Origin: Agromyces sp. H66
GTDB lineage: Bacteria > Actinomycetota > Actinomycetes > Actinomycetales > Microbacteriaceae
Length of the DNA stretch: 64,000 bases
Direction: 5' to 3'
Assembly (NCBI RefSeq): GCF_004959775.1
Contig: NZ_SJZG01000008.1
Location: 1 to 64,000, forward strand
The translations under genes and the position numbers were made by a program. Shown one piece after another: positions 1 to 7,478 of the stretch; within the stretch, counting starts at the first letter, position 1; each line of letters begins with the position of its first letter. The notes beneath the pieces were generated by a model that did no database searches, was not told where the DNA came from, and saw only the letters and a program-made list of their open reading frames with translations.

Positions 1-1
1 G

Positions 2-298
2 CGAACCCTCACCCCTTACACAGACCATCTGACAGGCTCCAAGGCAGTGGTGGTGTACTCCTGGCAGGTGCCGCCTTCATGGGACGCCGAACACCACCTG
101 CAGATCTCCGTGGCAGCACTCAAGGACGGCGACCAGCTGCAGGTGACGACCGAACTGCTCCCGATCTGGCCCTTCCACCACGAGGACCTCCTAGCCGATG
201 TCGCGTCCGCAGGTCTCAGCCTCGCAAGGTCCACGTACGACGCGACCCAACCGAATTATCTCGTCACCGCTCAGCGACGCGCAGGGTTACCGACCTGA
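2..298 (+). CDS. C-terminal end of a probable class I SAM-dependent methyltransferase (5' truncated by window)
   Basis: An open frame runs from the first bases to a TGA at 296-298 and gives 98 residues without its start. The tail has a pattern common at the end of class I methyltransferases: a Trp/Phe-rich strand (PIWPFHHEDL), a helix (LLADVASAGL), then YLVTAQR as the last beta-strand. No catalytic or SAM-binding motif lies in the visible part, so the family call rests on the tail alone. A hairpin 39 bases downstream fits its terminator. A fragment of another Rossmann-like enzyme cannot be excluded. Confidence 0.45.
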   Translation, partial: RTLTPYTDHLTGSKAVVVYSWQVPPSWDAEHHLQISVAALKDGDQLQVTTELLPIWPFHHEDLLADVASAGLSLARSTYDATQPNYLVTAQRRAGLPT

Positions 299-612
299 CA
301 CACATGCTCCTCATCCCGGCGTCGCATGATCACACCGTCCGGCAAGACCGGACCTCCCACACGCCGGCCAAGACAGCCCGCGATCGAGGGAAAGGTCCAC
401 TCGTGGCCTATCGGCTAAGCAGCGCCTCGGGCAGCCAGTCGAATCAATCTCTGGCGCTCCAACGCCACGATCGTCTCGTATGACTTCGAGCGATCGACAC
501 GCGGCTGATCATGCGCTTCGACGCTCCGCTTGCGTGACGCGGTGGTCCACTCGACGATGAGGGCCATATGTGGGAATGGTGCCATCTCCGCGCGGAAGCT
601 ACACCGGTCTCG
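299..612. other. Gene-poor gap after the first gene
   Basis: About 310 bases with no convincing gene. Short open frames here have no ribosome site and no recognisable protein. The only structure seen is the inverted repeat at 337-353. The rest is less G+C-rich than the flanking genes and may be decayed sequence. Confidence 0.5.
337..353 (+). terminator. Short hairpin after the truncated methyltransferase gene
   Basis: GTCCGG and CCGGAC arms are separated by CAAGA, 39 bases after the stop at 298. There is no T-tract, as is usual in this G+C range. A terminator role is inferred from position. Confidence 0.35.
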
Positions 613-1170
613 CTACTCCACGCCGACAGCGTCGAGCAGGGCTTCCACGGCGCGGAACACGCTGGGCGGGTACGTTCCGGTCAGTAGCGCGTAGTCGGCG
701 GCGCCGGCGTGCAGCACGGTGAGCTGTTCGGCCAGGAGATCGCCGTCGTCGATTCCGGCGACGGCCGCCTGGCGTCGCACGTACTTCGTGAGCTCGCTCT
801 TCTGGAGGTGGGCCACCTCCACCGCTGCATGCGTCGGATCCCGCAGCTCATTGGCGACGTTCACGAAGAAGCACCCGGAGAACTCCGGGCGGGCGGCGTA
901 GATGCGCTGTGCTTCGAAGATCCCGAGGAGCCGTTCACGCACCGATCGGTCGTCGTGCTCGTCGGGAAGGTCGGCGACCGCCATCTCGTGACTGTCCTCG
1001 AGCACCGCCACGAGCACATCGGTCTTCGACGGGAACAGCTGATAGAGGGTCTTCTTCGAGATGCCGGCGGCTGCCGCCAAGCGATCGACGCCGACGGCAT
1101 GGAAGCCCTCACGATGGAACATCTCCGACGCGTGCTGGAGCACCCGCTCCCGAGCCTCTGCCGCCGCCAT
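613..1170 (-). CDS. TetR/AcrR family repressor divergent from an old yellow enzyme
   Basis: A 185-residue TetR-family regulator. The N-terminal helix-turn-helix covers about residues 8-52 (VDRLAAAAGISKKTLYQLFPSK is the recognition segment). The rest is a ligand-binding helical domain. It is divergent from the flavin reductase gene at 1379, and the gap contains four near-identical 18-bp palindromes. This matches the NemR/NemA arrangement, in which a TetR repressor senses electrophiles and controls an ene-reductase. NemR senses through cysteines; here one Cys is visible (in SGCFFVN, near residue 100), so the sensing mode is open. Autoregulation through the operators is inferred. Confidence 0.9.
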   Translation of the reverse strand: MAAAEARERVLQHASEMFHREGFHAVGVDRLAAAAGISKKTLYQLFPSKTDVLVAVLEDSHEMAVADLPDEHDDRSVRERLLGIFEAQRIYAARPEFSGCFFVNVANELRDPTHAAVEVAHLQKSELTKYVRRQAAVAGIDDGDLLAEQLTVLHAGAADYALLTGTYPPSVFRAVEALLDAVGVE

Positions 1171-1188
1171 GTCCCCAGATTAGCATTT

Positions 1189-1303
1189 GGAAACAGGTCT
1201 GTTTCCATTCTGGAGCAAACTGGAAACAGTTCTGTTTCGCCCGTGGCGTAATTGGAAACCGATCGGTTTCCGATCGGAATATTGTGGAAACCGATCGGTT
1301 TCC
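1189..1303. promoter_or_regulatory. Array of four palindromic TetR operators
   Basis: Four 18-bp palindromes lie between the divergent genes. Sites 1189-1206 and 1222-1239 have GGAAACAG/CTGTTTC arms. Sites 1254-1271 and 1286-1303 are perfect copies of GGAAACCGATCGGTTTCC. Centres are 33, 32 and 32 bp apart, close to three helical turns, so four dimers would sit on the same face of the DNA. Binding by the adjacent TetR protein is inferred. Confidence 0.85.
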
Positions 1304-1378
1304 ACCACCCGTCAGCATTGCGCGTCTCGTCGGTTGGGCGAGGCCTGCAGCCCACCCACGCGAAAGGAACGTAGGGAC

Positions 1379-2476
1379 ATGCCGAATCTGCAGGACCGAC
1401 TGAGCTTGCCCGCCTTCGAGGCGGCGAACCGCGTCTTCATGGCTCCGATGACGCGGATGCGCGCGCCCGAACCGGCGGACGCACCGACCGAATTGCACCA
1501 GGAGTACTATCGCCAGCGCGCCGGCGCGGGACTCATCGTCACCGAGGGCACGCAGATCAGCCTGGAAGGAAAGGGCTACTCCGGCGCTCCCGGCATCTAC
1601 ACCGACGATCAGGTGGCCGCGTGGCGCAAGGTCACCGACACCGTGCACGAGGCCGGCGGGCGCATCGCGGTCCAGTTGTGGCACGTCGGCCGCATCACCC
1701 ACCCCGACGTGCACGGCGGCGAACCGGGCGTCTCGGCGAGTGCACTGCCGTTCCGCGGGCGCACGAACATCAAGGACGCCGCCGGCAACGTGATCTCCGT
1801 CAGCGCGCCGACTCCTCGGGAACTCCGCGTGGATGAGGTTCCCCGGCTGCTCGAGGACTACCGTCGGGCGACCCGGAATGCACGGGCGGCGGGGTTCGAC
1901 ATGGTCGAGATCCACGGCGCGAACGGCTACCTGCTGCAGCAGTTCATGTCCATCAGCAGCAACGTGCGCGAGGACCGGTACGGCGGCTCGCTGGAGAACC
2001 GTGCACGCCTGCCGCTCGAGGTGGTGGACGCGGTCATCGGCGAGTGGGATGCGGCGCACGTGGGCATGCGCCTGTCGCCGCTGATCAAGTTCGAGGGACT
2101 CGACGACGCGGACGGCAAGGAGATGGGCGTGTACATGGCCGGCCGGCTCGCCGACCGCAGCGTCGGGTACTTCCACCTGTGCGAGCCGGACTGGGCGGGC
2201 GGCCCGTCGCTGGACGACAATTTCCGCACCGCGCTGCGCGACCGGTTCCCGGGCATCATCATCGCTGCGGGCAACTACGACGCCGACAAGGCCACGCGGG
2301 TGCTCGAGGGCGGCTGGGCCGACGCCATCGCGTTCGGTCGGCCGTTCATCGCGAACCCGGACCTGCCCGCGCGCCTCGCGACCGGTGCGGAGCTGAACAG
2401 CGTGGACTTCGACCGCGTCTACGGCGGGGATGCAGCCGGGTACACCGACTACCCGGTGCTGCAGCCCACGCGCTGA
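1379..2476 (+). CDS. Old yellow enzyme family NADPH:flavin ene-reductase (NemA-like)
   Basis: A 365-residue FMN-binding TIM-barrel oxidoreductase that reduces activated C=C bonds of quinones, enals, maleimides or nitro compounds. Family motifs are the N-terminal NRVFMAPMTRMRA, the substrate-binding HGANGYLLQQF (His, Asn and proton-donor Tyr present), the flavin-contact EDRYGGS and the C-terminal phosphate-binding AFGRPFIANP. The open frame continues upstream, but ATG 1379 is chosen because it follows GAAAGGAAC at a normal distance and lies outside the operator array. The divergent TetR gene presumably represses it. The physiological substrate cannot be read from sequence. Confidence 0.93.
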   Translation: MPNLQDRLSLPAFEAANRVFMAPMTRMRAPEPADAPTELHQEYYRQRAGAGLIVTEGTQISLEGKGYSGAPGIYTDDQVAAWRKVTDTVHEAGGRIAVQLWHVGRITHPDVHGGEPGVSASALPFRGRTNIKDAAGNVISVSAPTPRELRVDEVPRLLEDYRRATRNARAAGFDMVEIHGANGYLLQQFMSISSNVREDRYGGSLENRARLPLEVVDAVIGEWDAAHVGMRLSPLIKFEGLDDADGKEMGVYMAGRLADRSVGYFHLCEPDWAGGPSLDDNFRTALRDRFPGIIIAAGNYDADKATRVLEGGWADAIAFGRPFIANPDLPARLATGAELNSVDFDRVYGGDAAGYTDYPVLQPTR

Positions 2477-2546
2477 GCGATTGCGGCGTGTTCCACCCGT
2501 CGCTCCGGGTTCGTGGCGACGACACGCGAATTCAGGCGCTCCACGG

Positions 2547-2657
2547 GCCCAGGCCTTCTACCGGAAGCACGGATTCGTCGCCGACGGCACGATGCAGGTG
2601 GAGGACGGCGTGCGGGGGATCCGCATGGTGCGGATCTCGGGCGATCGCGCGGACTGA
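2547..2657 (+). pseudogene. Fragment of a GNAT acetyltransferase (3' end only)
   Basis: The last ~36 codons of a GNAT gene survive here: AQAFYRKHGFVADG is the typical acetyl-CoA-domain helix and strand, followed by VEDGVRGIRMVRI and a TGA stop. Upstream in this frame there is no GNAT beta-strand or acetyl-CoA P-loop, and the sequence runs into the end of the flavin reductase gene. It reads as the remnant of a gene deleted by a rearrangement. Confidence 0.6.
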
Positions 2658-2745
2658 TCCGGCAGCGGAAGCGCCCGACCCGCCGGGTTGCAGTGCAATG
2701 GCAGGAGACGATTTCCCCTGCCATGTTCAGGATATGCCTGGGATG

Positions 2746-2764
2746 GGGTCTTGCCGCAAGACCC
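2746..2764 (+). promoter_or_regulatory. 19-bp perfect palindrome in front of the monooxygenase (RAE-like)
   Basis: GGGTCTTGCCGCAAGACCC has 9-bp arms around a single C and ends 59 bases before ATG 2824. In length, symmetry and its CTTGC/GCAAG core it recalls the rifamycin-associated element found upstream of rifamycin-inactivating genes in Actinomycetes. That comparison is from memory and needs alignment to the published consensus. Confidence 0.6.
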
Positions 2765-2823
2765 ATCGTGTGCCGTACGCTGCTCGACTGCGTCCATCAG
2801 CGGGCGTCACGAGAGGGGGCCGG

Positions 2824-4287
2824 ATGTCAGACGTGATCGTGGTGGGGAGCGGCCCGAGCGGGATGATGATGGCCGGCGAGCTGGCTCTGGCAGGCGTCGA
2901 CGTGGCGATCCTGGAGCGGCGCCCCACGGGAGTGGTGGCAGGATCCCGTGCGGGAGGATTCCACTCACGCACGATCGAGATCTTGGACCAGCGCGGGATC
3001 GCCGACCGATTCCTGGCGGAGGGGCAGACCGCGCAGACCGCGCGTTTCGGCAGGACGATGCTGGACATCAGCGACGTTCCGACGCGGCATCCCTATGGAC
3101 TGGCCCTGTGGCAGAGCCGGATGGAGCCGATCCTCGCCGGCTGGGTCGATGAGCTCGGGGTGCCGGTGCATCGCGGTCGTGAGGTGACCGGCTTCGTCCA
3201 GGACGACACCGGCGTCGACGTCGAACTCGCTGATGGTGAGACGATGCGAGCGACGTACCTTGTCGGCGCCGACGGCGGTCGCAGCGTCATCCGCAAGGTC
3301 GCGGGCATCGATTTCCCCGGCTGGGACGCGACCCGCAGCAACCTGATCGCAGAGGTCGAAGTAGCCCAAGAGCCACCGTCGGGGATGCGTCAGGACGAGA
3401 CGGGCGTCCATGGCTTCACCCTGCTGGAAGACGGGCGCACCTATCGGGTCATCACGACCGAGCAGCAGGTCGGTCCAGCCGTCGAGCCGAGCCTGGCCGA
3501 CCTGAGCGACGCCCTCACCGCGGTGTACGGAACCGACTTCGGAGTGCACGACCCGACCTGGCTCTCCAGGTTCACCGACGCCACCCGGCAGGCCGCGACC
3601 TACCGCAAGGGGCGAGTGCTCCTCGTTGGGGATGCCGCGCATATCCACTATCCCGCCGGCGGCCAAGGTATCGGTCTGGGCCTGCAGGACGCGGTCAACC
3701 TCGGGTGGAAGCTCGCGCAGGTGGTCGACGGCATCTCACCCGAGTCCCTCCTGGACACCTACCATGCCGAGCGGCATCCCGCCGGGGCCCGCGCGCTCGA
3801 GCACTCGATGGCGCAGACGGCACTGCAGCGCCTGGACCCACGGACGGCCGCACTCGCCGCGACCGTGGACGAACTGGTGTCGATGGACGAGCCTCGCCGG
3901 CACTTCGGCGCGCTGATCCACGGCCTCGACATCGCCTATGACCTCGGGGAGGGGCATCCACTCCTCGGGCGTCGCATGCCGGATCTCGATCTCGAGACGG
4001 AAGACGGTCCGACTCGGGTGTTCCCGCTCCTCCACCGAGCCGAGCCGGTGCTCCTCGACCTCGCCGAGTCGGCCACCCTCGACGTCACCCCGTGGGCTGA
4101 GCAGGTGCGGGTGGTCGACGCCCGCTTCACCGGCGCGTGGCGACTGCCCGTCCTCGGCGGCGTGACACCGCCCACAGGCGTGCTGATCCGCCCGGATGGG
4201 TATGTCGCATGGGTGGGGCAGGGAACCGATCAGGGGCTGACGGACGCACTCGCCCGCTGGTTCGGCCCCGGGCGGCCCGCCCGGTAG
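2824..4287 (+). CDS. rox: FAD-dependent aromatic monooxygenase, rifampicin monooxygenase (Rox)-like
   Basis: A 487-residue class A flavoprotein monooxygenase (PheA/TfdB/Rox group). The N-terminal dinucleotide site is GSGPSGMMMAGELALAG (residues 8-24). The second FAD motif is GADGGRS, and the third is GDAAHIHYPAGGQG followed by LQDAVNLGWKLA. The stretch around YGTDFGVH, WLSRF, DATRQA and the C-terminal YDLGEGHPLLGRRM is very like Rox proteins, which hydroxylate and linearise the rifamycin ansa chain. The 19-bp palindrome upstream supports that reading. ATG 2824 is used because the fold begins right there (MSDVIVVGSG). The frame is open further upstream but overlaps unrelated genes. Another polyketide or aromatic substrate is possible. 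Confidence 0.75.
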   Translation: MSDVIVVGSGPSGMMMAGELALAGVDVAILERRPTGVVAGSRAGGFHSRTIEILDQRGIADRFLAEGQTAQTARFGRTMLDISDVPTRHPYGLALWQSRMEPILAGWVDELGVPVHRGREVTGFVQDDTGVDVELADGETMRATYLVGADGGRSVIRKVAGIDFPGWDATRSNLIAEVEVAQEPPSGMRQDETGVHGFTLLEDGRTYRVITTEQQVGPAVEPSLADLSDALTAVYGTDFGVHDPTWLSRFTDATRQAATYRKGRVLLVGDAAHIHYPAGGQGIGLGLQDAVNLGWKLAQVVDGISPESLLDTYHAERHPAGARALEHSMAQTALQRLDPRTAALAATVDELVSMDEPRRHFGALIHGLDIAYDLGEGHPLLGRRMPDLDLETEDGPTRVFPLLHRAEPVLLDLAESATLDVTPWAEQVRVVDARFTGAWRLPVLGGVTPPTGVLIRPDGYVAWVGQGTDQGLTDALARWFGPGRPAR

Positions 4288-4308
4288 ATCCTCGAGAGTT
4301 CCGGCCGG

Positions 4309-4339
4309 GGCATGGCCGGGGCATATCGGCGGCATATCG
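4309..4339 (+). promoter_or_regulatory. Three 11-bp-phased GGCAT direct repeats upstream of vanH
   Basis: GGCATGGCC at 4309, GGCATATCG at 4320 and GGCATATCG at 4331 are spaced exactly 11 bp apart, 22 bases after the monooxygenase stop and 73 bases before vanH ATG 4413. Phased direct repeats of this kind are typical binding sites of OmpR-family response regulators, the family to which VanR belongs. Regulation by a distant VanR is inferred. Confidence 0.5.
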
Positions 4340-4412
4340 AAAACCACATACGTCCTGACAACACGGGGCCTCCTTGACTGGAGGCGTGCCCTACAGCGAA
4401 CACGTCCCACGA

Positions 4413-5369
4413 ATGGGGATCTCCGTCTACGGATGCGAGCCCGATGAAGCCGCCGTGTTCCGCGAGACGGCACCTCGTCTCGGCGTCGCCCCGACGATCA
4501 TCGATGCGGCGGCATCCGAGGCGAACGTCGGACTGGCATTCGGGAATCGATGCATCAGCGTCGGTCACAAGACCCCGATCACGAACTCCACTCTCCGCGC
4601 GCTGAGCGCAGCGGGCGTGGCCTACATCTCCACCCGGAGTGCGGGGCATGATCACATCGACGTGGAATTCGCGCGGAGCGTCGGCATCTCGGTCGAGGGG
4701 GTGGCGTACTCGCCCGCCGGCGTGGCCGACTACACGCTGATGCTCATGCTCATGGCGGTGCGGAACGCTCGATCGATCATCACCCGCGCAGAGGCACACG
4801 ACTTCAGGCTGAATCGCGTACGCGGCAGGGAACTCCGCGACCTGACCGTCGGGGTCATCGGGACGGGCCGCATCGGCGCCGCCGTCGTCGACCGGTTGCA
4901 GGGGTTCGGATGCCGCGTCCTGGCCTTCGACCGCACTCCCAAGTCCACGGCGGACCACGTCCATCTCGACGAGTTGCTCCGGCGGAGCGACGTGGTGACG
5001 CTCCACACGCCGCTCGACGCGGAGACGAGACATCTCTTGGACCGTGAGCGGATCGGGCGGATGAGGCACGGCGCCGTCATCGTCAACACCGGCCGGGGCG
5101 CACTGATCGACACCGAGGCGCTCTGTTCAGCGCTGGAGAGCGGCCGATTGGGCGGCGCGGCGCTCGACGTGCTGGAGGGAGAGGACGGCATCTTCTACGC
5201 CGACCGGCGGAACAGGCGCATCGACAGCCGGCTCTTCCTCAGATTGCAGCGGCTACCGAATGTGCTCATCACGCCGCACACCGCGTTCCACACGGAACAG
5301 GCCCTGATCGACACGGTCAGGAACTCCATCCTCAACTGCCTCGAGTTCGAAGGACATCAACATGGCTAA
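4413..5369 (+). CDS. vanH: VanH-type D-lactate dehydrogenase (glycopeptide resistance)
   Basis: A 318-residue D-2-hydroxyacid dehydrogenase that reduces pyruvate to D-lactate for VanA. It carries VanH signatures throughout: ISVYGCEPDEA at the start, ISVGHK, ISTRSAGHDHID, VAYSPAGVADYTLMLMLMAVRN, the NAD fold GVIGTGRIG, LGGAALDVLEGEDGIFY, and the catalytic-His segment ITPHTAFHTEQAL. Length fits enterococcal VanH (322). ATG 4413 is preferred by homology but has no clear ribosome site; in-frame GTG 4386 and TTG 4374 are alternatives. The stop overlaps the vanA start by 8 bp, so the genes are translationally coupled. Confidence 0.95.
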   Translation: MGISVYGCEPDEAAVFRETAPRLGVAPTIIDAAASEANVGLAFGNRCISVGHKTPITNSTLRALSAAGVAYISTRSAGHDHIDVEFARSVGISVEGVAYSPAGVADYTLMLMLMAVRNARSIITRAEAHDFRLNRVRGRELRDLTVGVIGTGRIGAAVVDRLQGFGCRVLAFDRTPKSTADHVHLDELLRRSDVVTLHTPLDAETRHLLDRERIGRMRHGAVIVNTGRGALIDTEALCSALESGRLGGAALDVLEGEDGIFYADRRNRRIDSRLFLRLQRLPNVLITPHTAFHTEQALIDTVRNSILNCLEFEGHQHG

Positions 5370-6402
5370 GCCCAGGATCGCGGTCATCTTCGGCGGGGTC
5401 TCGGAAGAGCATCCCGTCTCCGTCAAGTCCGCGCAGGAGGTCGCGCGGAACCTGAACCTCGCAAAGTACGACCCGATCTACGTCGGGATCACCAGACGCG
5501 GTGAGTGGAAGCTCTGCGAAGGGCCCGGCCCCGACTGGGAGGATGACGACTGCCGTCCTGCGACCCTGTCGCCGGACCGGGCGACCCACGGATTGCTCGT
5601 CGATGAGGAGGGCCGCAACCGGACGGTTCACCTCGACGCGGTGCTTCCCGTCCTGCACGGCAGACACGGCGAGGACGGTGCCATCCAGGGCCTGCTCGAG
5701 CTCGCGGGCATCCCCTACGTCGGCTGCGGCATCCAGAGCTCCGCGCTGTCCATGGACAAGTCGCTCACCTACCTCGTCGCGAGGAGCGCAGGGGTCGCCA
5801 CCCCGAGGTTCTGGACGGTCACGGCCGACGGGCAGGTCGACCCCGACCGCCTGCCGTATCCCGTCTTCGTGAAGCCGGCCCGATCGGGATCGTCGTTCGG
5901 CGTCAGCCGCGTCGACCGGGCGGACGACCTGCCGAGCGCAGTGGACGTCGCACGGCGGTACGACGCGAAGGTGTTGATCGAGGAGGCCGTGGTCGGCAGC
6001 GAGGTCGGATGCGCGGTCCTCGACGGCGACCGGGGACTGATCGTCGGCGAGGTGGATCAGATCCGTCTGTCGCACGGCTTCTTCCGGATCCATCAGGAGG
6101 ACGAGCCGGAAGTCCGCTCCGAGAACTCGACCGTCACCGTTCCGGCCGAGATCACCGCCGAGGCTCGTCAGCTCGTTCAACGGACGGCGCGGACCGTCTA
6201 TCGCGCGCTGGGCTGCCGGGGACTCGCACGGGTCGACCTGTTCCTGGGGGACGACGGCGCGGTCGTCCTCAACGAGGTCAACACCTTCCCCGGCATGACG
6301 TCGTACAGCCGGTATCCGCGCATGATGGCCGCCGCGGGGATCCCGCTCGCCGAGGTGCTCGACCGCGTGATCGCGTTCGCTCTGCAGGGACGAGGCCGAT
6401 GA
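5362..6402 (+). CDS. vanA: VanA-type D-alanine:D-lactate ligase
   Basis: A 346-residue ATP-grasp ligase that makes the depsipeptide D-Ala-D-Lac. This replaces D-Ala-D-Ala in peptidoglycan precursors and lowers vancomycin affinity. Visible features are FGGVSEEHPVSVKSA, the ATP-grasp lysine segments MDKSLTYLVA and VKPARSGSSFGV, and the omega-loop LSHGFFRIHQE. Its His falls at residue 244, the same number as the VanA His that selects lactate over alanine. The metal-binding LNEVNTFPGMTSYSRYPRM is intact. D-Ala-D-Ala ligases lack that loop, so a housekeeping Ddl is unlikely. It overlaps vanH by 8 bp and vanX by 4 bp (ATGA). Confidence 0.96.
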   Translation: MAKPRIAVIFGGVSEEHPVSVKSAQEVARNLNLAKYDPIYVGITRRGEWKLCEGPGPDWEDDDCRPATLSPDRATHGLLVDEEGRNRTVHLDAVLPVLHGRHGEDGAIQGLLELAGIPYVGCGIQSSALSMDKSLTYLVARSAGVATPRFWTVTADGQVDPDRLPYPVFVKPARSGSSFGVSRVDRADDLPSAVDVARRYDAKVLIEEAVVGSEVGCAVLDGDRGLIVGEVDQIRLSHGFFRIHQEDEPEVRSENSTVTVPAEITAEARQLVQRTARTVYRALGCRGLARVDLFLGDDGAVVLNEVNTFPGMTSYSRYPRMMAAAGIPLAEVLDRVIAFALQGRGR

Positions 6403-7007
6403 GCGACGAGTTCGTCTACCTGGACGAACACATCGCCGGCATCCGCTGGGACGCGAAGTACTCCACCTGGGACAACTTCACCGGCAGGCCCGTGGACGGA
6501 TACCACGCCAATCGGATCATCGGCACGCGGGCGCTGTGCGACGCGGTGGGGCGGGCACGCGACGTCGCAGCGTCGCGTGGCTTCGGCCTGCTGATCTGGG
6601 ACGGCTATCGTCCGCAGCGCGCCGTGGACGACTTCCTGCGTTGGTCACGGCAGCCGGAGGATGGCCGGACGAAACCCCGGCACTATCCGAACATCGCCCG
6701 ACCGGAGATGTTCGACCTCGGCTACGTGGCGGCGAGGTCTGGCCACAGCCGGGGCAGTACCGTGGACCTGACCCTCTATCGTCTGGCGACCGGCGAACGT
6801 GTCGTCATGGGCGGCGACCACGACCTGATGGATCCGGTCTCCCATCACGGAGCCGAGGGGATCCCCGACGCCGAGGCTCGGAACCGCCGACACCTGCGTT
6901 CGATCATGGAGGCCTGCGGCTTCAGCGCCTACGCGGCCGAGTGGTGGCACTACACGCTGCGGGACGAGCCGCACCCCGACACGTACTTCGACTTCCCCAT
7001 CACGTGA
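6399..7007 (+). CDS. vanX: VanX D-Ala-D-Ala dipeptidase
   Basis: A 202-residue zinc dipeptidase that hydrolyses free D-Ala-D-Ala, so that only D-Ala-D-Lac reaches the cell wall. Length is identical to enterococcal VanX, and key residues fall at identical numbers: Arg71 in DGYRP, zinc ligands His116 and Asp123 in SGHSRGSTVD, Glu181 and His184 in EWWHY. It starts with an ATGA overlap on vanA, giving the order vanH-vanA-vanX used in enterococci and actinomycetes. No vanY, vanZ, vanR or vanS follows. Confidence 0.96.
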   Translation: MSDEFVYLDEHIAGIRWDAKYSTWDNFTGRPVDGYHANRIIGTRALCDAVGRARDVAASRGFGLLIWDGYRPQRAVDDFLRWSRQPEDGRTKPRHYPNIARPEMFDLGYVAARSGHSRGSTVDLTLYRLATGERVVMGGDHDLMDPVSHHGAEGIPDAEARNRRHLRSIMEACGFSAYAAEWWHYTLRDEPHPDTYFDFPIT

Positions 7008-7069
7008 CCGGCTCGTTCGGCGTGCGCCGACGACATGCCTCGGGCGGGATCGAAGGATTCTGGTATTCA

Positions 7070-7122
7070 GTGTTGCTATCTACCGGTACTCATGCTTACT
7101 ATGTACCAGTAGTCAGCAACAC
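7070..7122 (+). promoter_or_regulatory. Long interrupted palindrome upstream of padR (probable PadR operator)
   Basis: Outer arms GTGTTGCT (7070-7077) and AGCAACAC (7115-7122) are exact complements. Inner arms CTACCGGTAC (7080-7089) and GTACCAGTAG (7103-7112) match with one exception. The centre contains TACTCATGCTTACTATGTA, of the A+T-rich type bound by PadR proteins. It lies 25 bases before the padR start and is locally far richer in A+T than its surroundings. Confidence 0.6.
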
Positions 7123-7146
7123 CGAGTAGTTGAAGGGAGGGGCACC

Positions 7147-7476
7147 ATGGGCAAGCAGATGACCGAGATGCTCAAGGGCACGCTCGAGGGCATCGTCCTC
7201 GCGATCCTCGCCGCGCAGCCGGCATACGGCTACGACATCACGGCGCGGTTGCGCGAGCAGGGCTTCACCGACATCGCCGAGGGCACCATCTACGCCCTGC
7301 TCGTCAGAGTGGAGCAGCGCGGCCTCGTCGACGTCGAGAAGGTTCCGTCGGAGAAGGGGCCGCCGCGCAAGGTGTACTCCCTCAACGCACAGGGACGAAG
7401 CGAACTCGAAGAGTTCTGGAGGACGTGGAGCTTCCTCGCAGAACGTATCGAACGGCTCCACGAAGGAGAGCAGTGA
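7147..7476 (+). CDS. PadR family transcriptional regulator
   Basis: A 109-residue PadR protein: an N-terminal winged helix (LKGTLEGIVLAILAAQPAYGYDITARL, then GTIYALLVRVEQRGLV as recognition helix and PRKVYSLNAQGR as wing), with a short C-terminal dimerisation helix, i.e. PadR subfamily 2. GGGAGG precedes the ATG. It is the first gene of an operon with a DUF1048 protein and an ABC exporter. In related loci the PadR protein represses the exporter until the drug binds. A large palindrome upstream suggests autoregulation. Confidence 0.92.
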   Translation: MGKQMTEMLKGTLEGIVLAILAAQPAYGYDITARLREQGFTDIAEGTIYALLVRVEQRGLVDVEKVPSEKGPPRKVYSLNAQGRSELEEFWRTWSFLAERIERLHEGEQ

Positions 7477-7478
7477 AC

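Noticed and set aside
1187..1378. N-terminal extension of the ene-reductase to 1187
   Set aside because: The extension would translate the operator array; the conserved fold and a ribosome site fit ATG 1379.
2044..2823. N-terminal extension of the Rox-like monooxygenase
   Set aside because: The upstream part of the frame overlaps the ene-reductase gene and the 19-bp palindrome; the FAD fold begins at ATG 2824.
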